A stretch of 64,000 nt of DNA from Neisseria flavescens (GCF_005221285.1 NZ_CP039886.1:930001-994000), one strand, 5' to 3'. Counted from the first letter of the stretch, positions 34,113-43,213 are shown. Translations and numbers: made by a program. Notes: generated from the sequence alone by a model not told the origin.

Positions 34113-34952
34113 ATGGATTGGAAAGGTCATGAACAAAGCTAAAACGTCGAAGATCGCCGTGGAAGCCGTGGCGGCAGTGGCGGCAAAACGCCTGGCATAC
34201 TCGGCATTATCGTGGTTTTGATCGGTACATATTACGGCGTGGATTTGAGCGGTTTGGTTGGCGGCTCATCTTCAATGGGCATTCCTACCCAGCAAGCTTC
34301 CCGACTCGACAGTCAACAAGAAGCCGAGTTGAACGAGTTGTCCCGTGTCGTCCTTGCTGAGACGGAAAAAGGCATGGAGCAAATATTTCCAACAACACGG
34401 CCAACGCTACACCCCGACGACCATGGTGTTGTATGAAGGCGGTACGTCCACTGCCTGCGGTACGGGCCAATCTGCCATGGGTCCGTTTTACTGCCTGGGC
34501 GACCAAAAAGTTTTTTGGATTTGAGTTTCTACGAAGACATGCGCACCAAACTCAAATCTGCCAGCGATGCCGCGTTTGCCTACGTTATTGCCCATGAAGT
34601 CGGCCATCATGTTCAAAACCTGCTCGGCATCCTACCTAAAGTCCACAAAATGCAACAGCAAGTCGGCAAGAAAGAGGCCAATGCCCTTTCCGTCAAACTC
34701 GAATTGCAGGCCGACTGTTTCGCCGGTATTTGGGGACACTACGCCGTCAACAACAATATCTTCAAAGCCGAAGACATTCAAAAAGCCATGCTGGCCGCCG
34801 AATCCGTCGGCGACGACCGCTTGCAGAAACAGGCTCAGGGCTATGTCGTTCCCGACAGCTTTACCCATGGCTCATCCGAAGAACGCATGACTTGGCTCAA
34901 GCGCGGTTTGGAAAGCGGCGACATCAACCAGTGCAACACTTTCAACAATTGA
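34113..34952 (+). pseudogene. Broken neutral zinc metallopeptidase (YpfJ/KPN_00809 family)
   Basis: The family N-terminus is readable (MDWKGHEQS) but codon 10 is TAA (34140-34142). The frame then continues through a Gly/Arg-rich linker and the membrane segment GILGIIVVLIGTYYGVDLSGLVGG. Near 34385 a one-base shift moves the rest (FQQHGQRYTPTTMVLYEGGT, then CGTGQSAMGPFYC) to another frame, and near 34511-34516 a T6 run where T7 is expected shifts it back. The last part has the zinc motif HEVGHH and a normal end. With one stop and two compensating shifts, a full product is unlikely. A TTG at 34515 could start a 145-residue catalytic fragment without anchor. Confidence 0.85.
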
Positions 34953-34987
34953 TTCGTTCAAGCAACACTGTTCTTTGATGTAACGAC

Positions 34988-35020
34988 AAAAGGCCGTCTG
35001 AATTTTTCAGACGGCCTTTT
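34988..35020. terminator. DUS-pair terminator after the metallopeptidase pseudogene
   Basis: AAAAGGCCGTCTGAA / TTCAGACGGCCTTTT arms with a 3-base loop and a T run. Confidence 0.92.
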
Positions 35021-35073
35021 AGCCGTGTTAAAATAAGTCCCATTATTTCCCCTTAAATTTAAAGGAAATCCCT

Positions 35074-36456
35074 ATGGCAAACATTGCCCGCGACATCTTC
35101 AAAGCCTACGACATCCGAGGCATTGTCGGCAAAACCCTGACCGACGAAGCCGCCTACCTCATCGGCAAAGCCATTGCCGCCCGAGCTGCTGAAAAAGGCA
35201 TCACCCGCATCGCTCTCGGCCGCGACGGCCGTTTGAGTGGCCCCGGCCTGATGGCACAAATTCAACGCGGTTTCACAGACAGCGGTATCGACGTCCTCAA
35301 CGTCGGCATGGTTGCCACTCCTATGCTCTACTTCGCAGCCATCAACGAATGCGGCGGCAGCGGCGTAATGATTACCGGCAGCCATAATCCACCCGATTAC
35401 AACGGTTTCAAAATGATGCTCGGCGGCGACACGCTCGCAGGCGAAGCCATTCAAGAACTTTTAGCTATTATTGAGAAAGACGGTTTTGTTGCCGCCGACA
35501 AACAAGGCAGCGTAACCGAAAAAGACATCTCCGGCGAATACCACAACAACATCGTCGGCCACATCAAGCTCAAACGCCCGATGAAAATCGTGATTGACGC
35601 GGGCAACGGTGTCGGCGGCGCATTTGCAGGCAAACTCTACAAAGGTTTGGGCAATGAAGTGGCCGAACTTTTCTGCGAAGTGGACGGCAATTTTCCTAAT
35701 CACCACCCTGACCCGTCCAAACCGAAAAACCTGCAAGACCTCATCGTCGAGCTTAAAAACAGCGATGCCGAAATCGGCTTGGCATTTGACGGCGATGCCG
35801 ACCGCTTGGGCGTGGTCACCAAAGACGGCAACATCATCTATCCAGACCGCCAACTGATGCTTTTCGCGCAAGACGTATTGAGCCGCAATCCTAAAGCCAA
35901 AGTGATTTTCGACGTCAAATCCACCCGTCTGCTTGCGCCTTGGATTAAAGAACACGGTGGCGAACCTGTAATGGAAAAAACCGGCCACAGCTTCATCAAA
36001 TCCACCATGAAAAAAACCGGCGCACTGGTTGCCGGCGAAATGAGCGGCCACATTTTCTTTAAAGAACGCTGGTTCGGCTTCGACGACGGTATGTATGCCG
36101 GCGCACGCCTCTTGGAAATCCTGTCTGCCTTCGACAATCCGTCCGAAGTGTTGAACAAGCTGCCGCAAAGCATTTCCACTCCGGAACTCAACATCGACCT
36201 GCCGGAAGGCAGCAACGGCCACAAAGTGATTGAAGAGCTGGCTGCCAATGCCAAGTTTGAAGGCGCGACCGAAATCATCACCATCGACGGCTTGCGTGTT
36301 GAATTCCCTGACGGCTTCGGCCTGATGCGTGCTTCCAATACCACGCCGATTTTGGTATTGCGTTTTGAAGCGGATACGCAAGAAGCGATTGAGCGTATTC
36401 AAAACCAATTCAAAGCAGTCATTGAAAGCAATCCTGCATTGAAATGGCCGCTGTAA
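35074..36456 (+). CDS. pgm: Phosphomannomutase/phosphoglucomutase
   Basis: A 460-residue alpha-D-phosphohexomutase of the AlgC/PGM type, interconverting hexose 1- and 6-phosphates for surface glycans. The phosphoserine site is MITGSHNPPDYNGFKM, the Mg2+ site FDGDADRLG, the sugar-binding loop GEMSGHIFF, and the C-terminal phosphate-binding region RASNTTPILVLRFE. The N-terminal FKAYDIRGIVG fits. In Neisseria this enzyme is needed for complete lipooligosaccharide. ATG 35074 follows AAAGGAAA. Monocistronic with its own DUS terminator. Confidence 0.93.
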   Translation: MANIARDIFKAYDIRGIVGKTLTDEAAYLIGKAIAARAAEKGITRIALGRDGRLSGPGLMAQIQRGFTDSGIDVLNVGMVATPMLYFAAINECGGSGVMITGSHNPPDYNGFKMMLGGDTLAGEAIQELLAIIEKDGFVAADKQGSVTEKDISGEYHNNIVGHIKLKRPMKIVIDAGNGVGGAFAGKLYKGLGNEVAELFCEVDGNFPNHHPDPSKPKNLQDLIVELKNSDAEIGLAFDGDADRLGVVTKDGNIIYPDRQLMLFAQDVLSRNPKAKVIFDVKSTRLLAPWIKEHGGEPVMEKTGHSFIKSTMKKTGALVAGEMSGHIFFKERWFGFDDGMYAGARLLEILSAFDNPSEVLNKLPQSISTPELNIDLPEGSNGHKVIEELAANAKFEGATEIITIDGLRVEFPDGFGLMRASNTTPILVLRFEADTQEAIERIQNQFKAVIESNPALKWPL

Positions 36457-36468
36457 GGGTTTAGGCTA

Positions 36469-36506
36469 AAAAAAGGCCGTCTGAAAATCATTTCAGACGG
36501 CCTTTT
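36469..36506. terminator. DUS-pair terminator between pgm and rpe
   Basis: AAAAAGGCCGTCTGAAA / TTTCAGACGGCCTTTT with a short loop, after the pgm stop. Confidence 0.93.
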
Positions 36507-36559
36507 ATATTAAACCTTGATGATTCCAAAGTTTGGAAACCAAGAATATCCCGGCTTAG

Positions 36560-37240
36560 TTATCCGACTTGCGCCAACTGTTGACGCATTTCATCGATAA
36601 CGGCTTTGTAATCCGGTTTGCCAAAAATCGCCGAACCAGCCACAAACGTATCCGCACCTGCAGCCGCAATTTCAGCAATATTGTCTGTCTTCACGCCGCC
36701 ATCGACTTCCAATGCGATATGGCGGCCGCTTTGCCGTTCATACTCGTCCAACATCTCGCGCACTTTGCGGATTTTCACCAGCGTATTCGGGATAAAACTT
36801 TGTCCGCCAAAGCCCGGGTTGACCGACATCAGCAACACCATATCCAGTTTGTCCAAAACGTTTTCCAGAATATTGACCGGCGTAGCGGGATTCAATACCA
36901 AGCCTGCCTGACAGCCGTATTCTTTAATCAAACCCAAGCTGCGGTCGACATGGCGGCTGGCTTCAGGATGAAAGGTAATGATATTGGCACCGGCTTTGGC
37001 AAACGCATGAATCAAATCGTCCACCGGCTCAACCATCAAATGCACATCGACCGGCACGGTTGCATACGGTTTCAAAGCCGCGCAAACCATAGGGCCGAAA
37101 GTCAGATTCGGCACATAATGATTGTCCATCACGTCAAAATGAATCAAATCCGCACCGGCGCGGATCACTTCGGCAACCTCTTCTCCCAAACGGGCAAAAT
37201 CGGCAGACAAAATACTGGGGGCAATACGGTAGTCGGTCAT
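36560..37240 (-). CDS. rpe: Ribulose-phosphate 3-epimerase
   Basis: A 226-residue TIM-barrel enzyme interconverting ribulose 5-phosphate and xylulose 5-phosphate. IAPSILSADFARLGEE, HFDVMDNHYVPNLTFGP (metal-binding His and Asp), VDVHLMVEPV, MSVNPGFGGQSFI and ALEVDGGVK with GSAIFG are all present. Length is standard. It is read leftward, alone; the stretch upstream is AT-rich and shared with the divergent Spy-like gene. Confidence 0.96.
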   Translation of the reverse strand: MTDYRIAPSILSADFARLGEEVAEVIRAGADLIHFDVMDNHYVPNLTFGPMVCAALKPYATVPVDVHLMVEPVDDLIHAFAKAGANIITFHPEASRHVDRSLGLIKEYGCQAGLVLNPATPVNILENVLDKLDMVLLMSVNPGFGGQSFIPNTLVKIRKVREMLDEYERQSGRHIALEVDGGVKTDNIAEIAAAGADTFVAGSAIFGKPDYKAVIDEMRQQLAQVG

Positions 37241-37517
37241 CTTTATTCTCCTAAAGTGTGTTCTTTTGTCATTATCGCATTTTTAACCCTATGTTGTATG
37301 CTGCCGACAACATCTCTACCGTCATTTTTATGAATTTACATTTCATATACATTAATGAAACTTATAATCACATAGTAAGGCTTTGAAAATAAATTATTAG
37401 ATTACATACATCTGCAAAAAAATCTAACATCATTAACAAAAGTTAACTGCATTGATACTGCCTTTCACACGCTTATCGGTTATATTTCCAAACCTGATGA
37501 AACATTAGGAAAACACC
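37241..37517. other. AT-rich divergent intergenic region, rpe / Spy-like gene
   Basis: 277 bp with no gene, tRNA or DUS. It must hold promoters for rpe (leftward) and the Spy-like gene (rightward); no hexamer pair stands out enough to call. Confidence 0.5.
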
Positions 37518-37946
37518 GTGTCTGTCGCACTTTCCCGCTATCCGACTTTTACTTTCTTAGCACTCACCCTACTCTGTTCCAGTCTGCCTGCACATGCCGG
37601 TCCGTTTCTGGCCACTTTGGACGACTTCCACCCGAATTGCGACATCCGACAGCTCAATTTATCTGCCGACCAACACGCCGCCCTGCGCCGCCTGCGTACC
37701 GACTTCAAACAAATCAACGATAAAGCCTACCGCAAAACCGTACGCTCCGACCGCAACCGCCGCCAAACCATCATCAAAATCCTCTCCGGCGACTCATTCG
37801 ACTCAAACGCCGCCCGCGATTATGTTGAAAACCGCTACCTCTCCAGTATGGACTATGCGGTGGATGAAATGGAAATCCAATACCGCCTCTACCATCTGCT
37901 CAATCCGCGCCAACGCCAGCAATGGTTGTCTTCATGCTTGCACTGA
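37518..37946 (+). CDS. Spy/CpxP-like periplasmic protein
   Basis: A 142-residue secreted protein starting at GTG 37518 (AGGAAA upstream). The signal peptide ends PAHA|GPF. The mature part is helical and basic, with LNLSADQHAALRRLRTDF, a form of the LTxxQ motif of the Spy/CpxP family, and a second helical unit LNPRQRQQWLSSC. Spy is a periplasmic chaperone and CpxP an envelope-stress sensor; which role applies is unknown. Two Cys (CDIRQL and SSCLH) could form a disulfide. Alone, with a DUS terminator. Confidence 0.78.
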   Translation: MSVALSRYPTFTFLALTLLCSSLPAHAGPFLATLDDFHPNCDIRQLNLSADQHAALRRLRTDFKQINDKAYRKTVRSDRNRRQTIIKILSGDSFDSNAARDYVENRYLSSMDYAVDEMEIQYRLYHLLNPRQRQQWLSSCLH

Positions 37947-37963
37947 TGGATAAATAAAAATAC

Positions 37964-38000
37964 AAAAAGGCCGTCTGAAACCATATTCAGACGGCCTTTA
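37964..38000. terminator. DUS-pair terminator, Spy-like gene / DUF815 gene
   Basis: AAAAAGGCCGTCTGAA / TTCAGACGGCCTTTA with an 8-base loop between convergent genes. Confidence 0.9.
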
Positions 38001-38011
38001 CTTTTTCAGCC

Positions 38012-38878
38012 TTAATCCAACACTCTTTCTTCCGGCAACCGGCCTGCCCAGTCGCAGGCAAACTGCCATGCCGAGCGGCCTGAACGGCTGCCGCGCATTT
38101 GCGCCCATTGCAACGCGGCTTGACGCGCCGTATCGTCAAAAGTCACATTGAAATCGTCCAACCAGTTGGCTACGGCGGTCAAATAATCGTTTTGATCGAA
38201 AGGATAAAAACTCAGCCATAAGCCGAAGCGGTCGGAAAGGGAGATTTTCTCCTCAATGGCCTCTTTCTGATGGATCTCGCCGCGAGTGCCCGTAGTACCG
38301 CCGTTTTCATCCATGTATTCGGGAATTAAATGACGGCGGTTGGAAGTAGCATAAACCAAAACATTGGTGCAACGTTGCGACAGTCCGCCGTCTAAAGCAG
38401 TTTTCAAAGCTTTATAGGTTTCATCACCGGTTTCAAACGACAAATCATCGCAGAAAACGATAAATTTCTCGGGACGTTCGGACAACAGCGTCAACAAAGC
38501 CGGCAAGCTGATTAAATCACTTTTATCCACCTCAATCAGACGCAGGCCGCGCTCGGCGTATTCGTGCAACAACGCTTTAACCAAGGAGGATTTACCCGTA
38601 CCGCGCGCGCCGGTCATCAAGACATTATTTGCAGGACGGCCTGCCAAAAATTGCTCGGTATTGCGTTTCAGCCTGTCGGTTTGCGAACCGACTGCCGCCA
38701 ATCTGCTCAAAGGAAACGTATGCGGACGCGGCAGGCTTTCCAAAATACCTTTTTTGCCCACGCTGTGCCAACGGTAGGCCAAAGCACGCCAGTCTGTTTT
38801 ACCGGCTTCGTCAGGCAGGATTAAATCCAGACGGTTTAAAACGGAATTAGCTTTTTTCAAAAAATTGGATAATTTCAT
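38012..38878 (-). CDS. DUF815 family AAA+ ATPase
   Basis: A 288-residue P-loop ATPase. Walker A is MTGARGTGKSSLVKALL (about residue 90), Walker B FIVFCDDLSF, and the sensor region LVYATSNRRHLIPEYM. DUF815 proteins are conserved but uncharacterised; no partner domain suggests a target. The stop of riboflavin synthase lies upstream 15 bp away on the same strand, so ribE and this gene are probably cotranscribed. Confidence 0.87.
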   Translation of the reverse strand: MKLSNFLKKANSVLNRLDLILPDEAGKTDWRALAYRWHSVGKKGILESLPRPHTFPLSRLAAVGSQTDRLKRNTEQFLAGRPANNVLMTGARGTGKSSLVKALLHEYAERGLRLIEVDKSDLISLPALLTLLSERPEKFIVFCDDLSFETGDETYKALKTALDGGLSQRCTNVLVYATSNRRHLIPEYMDENGGTTGTRGEIHQKEAIEEKISLSDRFGLWLSFYPFDQNDYLTAVANWLDDFNVTFDDTARQAALQWAQMRGSRSGRSAWQFACDWAGRLPEERVLD

Positions 38879-38892
38879 TTCGGCTCTCTTTT

Positions 38893-38904
38893 TTCAGACG
38901 GCCT
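38893..38904 (-). repeat. DUS overlapping the stop codon of ribE
   Basis: On the minus strand AGGCCGTCTGAA supplies part of the last codons (K-A-V) and the TGA stop of riboflavin synthase. Confidence 0.88.
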
Positions 38905-39508
38905 TTTGTGCCAATACACGCATCACGGTATCGACAACGGCTTGGGTTTGCGGATCGATTTCAATATTGATGAGGTCGCCTTCTTTGCGGTTGCCAAACA
39001 AGGTACGCTCCAAAGTCTCCGGAATCAGGTGTACGCAAAATTCGCTGTCGCTGACTTCGCCTATGGTCAGGCTGCAACCATCCAAACCGACAAAGCCTTT
39101 GGTCAAAATGTAGGGCTTAAGGTTTTCCGGCAGCTCAAACCAAACGGTACGGTTGAACTCGCCGGATTCGATACGGGAAATTCGGGTAACCGCCATCACA
39201 TGGCCGCTCATCACATGGCCGCCGATTTCGTCGCCAAACCGCGCCGCGCGTTCCAAATTGACACTGTCGCCGACTTTCAAGCTGCCAAGATTGGTTTTGC
39301 GTAAGGTTTCGTCCATCAAATCAAAGCTGACTTTATTGCCGTCGATTCGGGTAATGGTCAGGCAGCAGCCATTGTTGGCGACAGAGGCGCCGGTTTGCAG
39401 ATTGTCGGCGATTTCGGGGGGCAGCTCGACAGTGTGGGTACGAAAGTCGGGCGAAGGTTGAACGATGTCTGTAATTTTGCCCATGCCTTGTACGATGCCT
39501 GTAAACAT
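38894..39508 (-). CDS. ribE: Riboflavin synthase alpha chain
   Basis: A 204-residue protein made of two similar lumazine-binding domains, converting two 6,7-dimethyl-8-ribityllumazines to riboflavin. The N-terminus MFTGIVQGMGKI is diagnostic; repeat 1 has GASVANNGCCLTI and repeat 2 KGFVGLDGCSLTIG. GHVMSGHVMA is the linker motif. I chose ATG 39508; the open frame to 39565 starts before any sensible ribosome site. The stop codon is part of a DUS. Confidence 0.95.
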   Translation of the reverse strand: MFTGIVQGMGKITDIVQPSPDFRTHTVELPPEIADNLQTGASVANNGCCLTITRIDGNKVSFDLMDETLRKTNLGSLKVGDSVNLERAARFGDEIGGHVMSGHVMAVTRISRIESGEFNRTVWFELPENLKPYILTKGFVGLDGCSLTIGEVSDSEFCVHLIPETLERTLFGNRKEGDLINIEIDPQTQAVVDTVMRVLAQKAV

Positions 39509-39566
39509 GATGTCTTCTTTCTGATGGTACGATAAGGCGGATATTGTAGCATTTTCCAGGCACAAA

Positions 39567-39578
39567 GGCCGTCTGAAA
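39567..39578 (+). repeat. Single DUS between ribE and rlmJ
   Basis: Unpaired AGGCCGTCTGAA in a divergent region, 56 bp before rlmJ. Confidence 0.9.
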
Positions 39579-39633
39579 GCGGTGATGGCGATGGTTTGGG
39601 GTATAATCGGATTTTTATTTCCGCAGCCCGATC

Positions 39634-40479
39634 ATGCTCAGCTACCGCCACGCCTTCCATGCCGGCAACCATGCCGATATGCTCAAGCACTTTACCCTCT
39701 TCCTCGTCCTCGAATATTTCAACCGCAAAGACAAGCCCTATTGGTATATCGATACGCACAGTGGTGCCGGTTTGTATGATTTGAGCGGCGATGAAGCGCA
39801 AAAAGTCGGCGAATACAAACAAGGCATTGCGCTCTTGGAACAAGCTGACAAGCTGCCTGCAGAATTGGCCGAATTTGTAGGCCGTCTGAAACAAATACTG
39901 CCGCAAGACAACCTTTACTGCGGCTCGCCTTGGCTGGCACAGGCGCTCACGCGTGACAGCGACAAAATGCGCCTCTTTGAGCTGCACCCTGCCGATTTTG
40001 TCCATTTGCAAAACAATATGCGCGAAGTCCGTCCTGCGCGTAAAGTGCAGGTCAGCCAAGCGGACGGTTATCAGGGTCTGATTTCACTCTTGCCTCCTCC
40101 GCCGCGCCGCGCCGCCATCTTGATTGATCCACCCTACGAAGAAAAACAAGACTACCGCCGTGTCGTCCAAGTTTTGAAAGATGCTTTGAAACGCTTTGAA
40201 ACCGGCTGCTACATGGTTTGGTATCCCTGCTTAAGCCGTGAAGAAAGCCGCAAACTGCCGGACGAACTCAAAAAAATTGTTCCCGACAATTATCTGCACG
40301 CCGAGCTTCATGCCCATACGCCGCGCAGTGACGGCTTCGGTATGCACGGCAGCGGTATGTTCGTCATCAATCCACCCTATATGCTTGCCGAACAACTGCA
40401 AAACAATCTGCCCGAACTTTCCAAAATTTTGGCGCAAGATGCCGGCGCGCATTATGTATTGGAAAGCAAAACAAAATAA
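39634..40479 (+). CDS. rlmJ: 23S rRNA (adenine2030-N6)-methyltransferase RlmJ
   Basis: A 281-residue SAM-dependent methyltransferase. The family N-terminus MLSYRHAFHAGNHADMLKHF, SAM motif YIDTHSGAGLYDL and catalytic DPPYEEKQDY (N6-adenine type DPPY) are clear, with GMHGSGMFVINPPY near the end. It modifies 23S rRNA during ribosome assembly. One AG-DUS lies in frame near 39881. Alone, read rightward. Confidence 0.94.
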   Translation: MLSYRHAFHAGNHADMLKHFTLFLVLEYFNRKDKPYWYIDTHSGAGLYDLSGDEAQKVGEYKQGIALLEQADKLPAELAEFVGRLKQILPQDNLYCGSPWLAQALTRDSDKMRLFELHPADFVHLQNNMREVRPARKVQVSQADGYQGLISLLPPPPRRAAILIDPPYEEKQDYRRVVQVLKDALKRFETGCYMVWYPCLSREESRKLPDELKKIVPDNYLHAELHAHTPRSDGFGMHGSGMFVINPPYMLAEQLQNNLPELSKILAQDAGAHYVLESKTK

Positions 40480-40485
40480 ACGCTG

Positions 40486-40543
40486 CCGTCTGAACGCATA
40501 CCCAGGCGCTTCAATTTTTCCGCCATACCTGTTCAGACGGCCT
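40486..40543. terminator. Imperfect DUS pair after rlmJ
   Basis: TGCCGTCTGAA (first base pair altered) and TTCAGACGGCCT (40532-40543) enclose about 35 bases. The long loop makes termination doubtful. Confidence 0.5.
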
Positions 40544-40609
40544 TAACCCTTTATACTTAAGCCTTTTTCCACTACAATTCACAACATAACAATTAACGAC
40601 CGTCCACTC

Positions 40610-40963
40610 ATGAACATACGCACACCCCTAGCCTGCACACTCCTGCTTTGCGCGTGCGGCGAATCCGTAAAAAACGAATTTAAAGAAGAATTTACCCAAA
40701 GTTTCCGCACCGAATTTGTCCGCTCGGCAACCGAAGCCTGCGTAGAAAAAGCTTCCGGAAAAAGCCCGTTTGATTCCGCGACCACTGAAAAAATCTGCCG
40801 CTGCATCGGCGAAAAAACCGTCGACCAAATCAATCCTGAAGAAGCGACCTCGCTTTTGGGCGGCAGCGACTCCATGAGCGACGAGCTGAAAAAACGCATC
40901 AAAGACACCAGCATCGCCTGCACTAAAGAAGTTTTAGGCATGGCCGACAGCAAAACCAAATGA
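40610..40963 (+). CDS. Small putative lipoprotein, unknown
   Basis: A 117-residue protein with a short lipoprotein signal: MNIRTPLACTLLLCAC, lipobox LLCAC followed by Gly. The mature part is charged and helical with four further Cys (EACVE, KICRCIGE, IACTKE), which could form two disulfides in the periplasm. No family recognised; the Cys spacing resembles small envelope proteins of neisserial genomes. It lies 67 bp before fbp with a reversed DUS between. Confidence 0.68.
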   Translation: MNIRTPLACTLLLCACGESVKNEFKEEFTQSFRTEFVRSATEACVEKASGKSPFDSATTEKICRCIGEKTVDQINPEEATSLLGGSDSMSDELKKRIKDTSIACTKEVLGMADSKTK

Positions 40964-40973
40964 ACACGCCGTT

Positions 40974-40985
40974 TTCAGACGGCCT
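40974..40985 (-). repeat. Single reversed DUS between the lipoprotein gene and fbp
   Basis: Unpaired TTCAGACGGCCT 45 bp before the fbp start. Confidence 0.88.
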
Positions 40986-41030
40986 GAAATTGAAAAATAC
41001 CCGATTCAAACTTAGGAAAAGAGTGAAACC

Positions 41031-42005
41031 ATGAAGACACTGAACCAATTCTTAGCCCAACACCTGCCCGAACACAAACTGCCGCAAGAGCTGGCCAGCG
41101 TATTGGAATCCGTGGCCTCAGCCTGTTTGGACATCAACGCAAAAGTCCGCCTCGGCGCACTTTCCGGCGTTTTGGGCATGGCAGGTACCGGCAACATCCA
41201 AGGCGAAGACCAAAAGAAACTTGACGTCATCGCCAACAACATCATGATTGATGTTTTAAAAGCCAATGCCAACATCGCCGGCCTTGCCAGCGAAGAAGAA
41301 GACACCTATGTCGCCACACATAAAAACGGCGGCTATTTGGTATTGTTTGACCCGCTGGACGGCTCTTCCAATATCGACGTCAACATCTCCGTCGGCACCA
41401 TCTTCTCCATCTTGGCGAAACCTGAAGGCACATTGACTACCGAATCCTTCCTGCAAAAAGGCCTCGACCAAGTGGCCGCAGGTTATGTTTTATACGGTCC
41501 GCAAACCCAACTGGTACTGACTGTCGGTCACGGCGTGTTCGTCTTCACTTTGGACGATGCCAGCCAATTCCTGCTGACCAAAGAAAATCCGCGCGTTCCC
41601 GAATCCACTAAAGAATTTGCCATCAATATGTCCAACCAAAGACATTGGTTCGCCCCTGTTCAACAATACATTGACGAATTGCTGGCAGGCGAAACCGGCG
41701 TACGCGGCAAAAACTACAATATGCGCTGGGTAGCCAGCATGGTTGCTGAAATCCACCGCATCCTGATGCGCGGCGGCGTATTCATGTATCCGCAAGATAA
41801 ACGCGACCCATCCAAACCGGGCAAACTGCGCCTGATGTACGAAGCCAACCCGATGAGCCTGCTTATGGAACAAGCCGGCGGCGCATCAAACGACGCCATC
41901 GAAGCCATGCTCGACATCCAACCTACCGGTCTGCACCAACGTGTTGCCGTATTCATGGGCAGCCGCGAAGAAGTGGAATACGTTTATAATCTGCATCAAA
42001 AATAA
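41031..42005 (+). CDS. fbp: Fructose-1,6-bisphosphatase class 1
   Basis: A 324-residue gluconeogenic phosphatase converting fructose 1,6-bisphosphate to fructose 6-phosphate. The metal and phosphate sites are in ASEEEDT and LFDPLDGSSNIDVN; GGVFMYPQDKRDPSKPGKL and QAGGASN with the C-terminal PTGLHQRVAVFMGS are family motifs. Length is standard. AGGAAAAG precedes the ATG. It has its own DUS terminator. Confidence 0.96.
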   Translation: MKTLNQFLAQHLPEHKLPQELASVLESVASACLDINAKVRLGALSGVLGMAGTGNIQGEDQKKLDVIANNIMIDVLKANANIAGLASEEEDTYVATHKNGGYLVLFDPLDGSSNIDVNISVGTIFSILAKPEGTLTTESFLQKGLDQVAAGYVLYGPQTQLVLTVGHGVFVFTLDDASQFLLTKENPRVPESTKEFAINMSNQRHWFAPVQQYIDELLAGETGVRGKNYNMRWVASMVAEIHRILMRGGVFMYPQDKRDPSKPGKLRLMYEANPMSLLMEQAGGASNDAIEAMLDIQPTGLHQRVAVFMGSREEVEYVYNLHQK

Positions 42006-42028
42006 TCAGATGTATTGATTTCAAACCC

Positions 42029-42067
42029 AAAAAGGCCGTCTGAAATATGATTTTCAGACGGCCTTTT
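42029..42067. terminator. DUS-pair terminator between fbp and waaF
   Basis: AAAAAGGCCGTCTGAAA / TTTTCAGACGGCCTTTT, after the fbp stop and facing the convergent waaF gene. Confidence 0.92.
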
Positions 42068-42131
42068 GTTAAAAATAAAAGAAACAAAAATCAAAAGGGC
42101 GGATTCAAATCTGCCCTTTGCTGTTTTCCAT

Positions 42132-43166
42132 CTAATCTTTATTGGATGACGCCGAACGAGCCAGCTCTTCCGCCGCTTTTTGCACAATATCCGGCGTCAG
42201 CTTGTTCAAACAATCCGTATGCCCTAACGGACATTCGCGTTTAAAACAAGGCGAACAATCCAAATTCAAGCTGACGATTTTTGCCTTTTGGCTTAGAGGC
42301 GGCGTATGGTCAGGGCTGGATGAGCCGTAAACCGCAACCAATTTCCGATCAAGCGCGGCCGCAAGGTGCATCAGACCGCTATCGTTACACACGACCGTAT
42401 CGGCACAAGACAACAGATCAATCGCTTCCGGAAGATTGGTTTTCCCGCAAAGATTGGTACACAGGCCGTCTGAAAGTCGGTTGATTTCATCTGCAATATC
42501 AAAATCTTTTTGCGAACCAAACAGCCAAACCTGCCAACCCTCGGTCAAATATCGGCGGCCGAGTTCGGCAAAATGACGCGCAGGCCAACGCTTGGCCGGG
42601 CCATATTCCGCGCCGGGACAAAATGCCAAAATCGGTTTATCCGTCGCCAAACCATGTTTTGCCAAAGCGGCTTGACGGCTTTCGGGATTAATCGTGAAAC
42701 ACGGATTATCAGAATGCCCGTTAAAATCCGCTTGGGTCGGATGCGCCAACGCAGTATAGCGGTCAACCATCAGAGGCAATGCGGCCTTATCCAACTTACG
42801 GATATCGTTCAACAAAAAATAGCGCGACTCGCCGACGTAGCCCGTACGCTGCTTAATGCCCGTAGCCAAGGCAATGATGGCGGATTTGAGTGAACCGGGC
42901 AAAACAATCACTTGATCATAGCCTTCTTTTCCCAATTCACGCCCGATACGCCAGCGTTTTTTCAATTCCAACGCACCATGTCCAAACGGATTTTCCATCA
43001 CACGGTTGATTTCAGGCATACGCTCAAATACGGCCATCGACCATTTGGGCGAAAAAACATCAATGGTGCAGCCGAGATGCAGCTCATGCAAACGGCGATA
43101 AAGCGGTTGGGTCATGACGCAGTCGCCAATCCAGCTTGGGGTAATAATCAGGATTTTTTTGGACAT
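42132..43166 (-). CDS. waaF: ADP-heptose:LPS heptosyltransferase II
   Basis: A 344-residue GT9 glycosyltransferase adding the second heptose to the lipooligosaccharide inner core. ILIITPSWIGDCVMTQPLYR is the GT9 start; the ADP-heptose site is FCPGAEYGPAKRWP, then VCNDSGLMHLAAAL and YGSSSPDHTPPLS. ECPLGHTDCLN near the C-terminus is typical of RfaF. Read leftward, starting with ATG 43166; an AG-DUS lies in frame near 42464. Confidence 0.94.
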   Translation of the reverse strand: MSKKILIITPSWIGDCVMTQPLYRRLHELHLGCTIDVFSPKWSMAVFERMPEINRVMENPFGHGALELKKRWRIGRELGKEGYDQVIVLPGSLKSAIIALATGIKQRTGYVGESRYFLLNDIRKLDKAALPLMVDRYTALAHPTQADFNGHSDNPCFTINPESRQAALAKHGLATDKPILAFCPGAEYGPAKRWPARHFAELGRRYLTEGWQVWLFGSQKDFDIADEINRLSDGLCTNLCGKTNLPEAIDLLSCADTVVCNDSGLMHLAAALDRKLVAVYGSSSPDHTPPLSQKAKIVSLNLDCSPCFKRECPLGHTDCLNKLTPDIVQKAAEELARSASSNKD

Positions 43167-43213
43167 AATGGAATGTGTTTTTAATTTTGGCTTATTGTAA
43201 TACGATTTTTAAA

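Noticed and set aside
34515..34952. The 145-residue open frame as an intact peptidase
   Set aside because: It starts at TTG within a frameshifted gene and lacks the membrane anchor and N-terminal third; it is better explained as part of the pseudogene.
35461..36408. A 315-codon open frame opposite the phosphohexomutase gene
   Set aside because: Antisense shadow with no family features.
37241..37517. A tRNA or small RNA in the rpe / Spy-like gap
   Set aside because: The sequence is AT-rich without any cloverleaf arms or stable stem.
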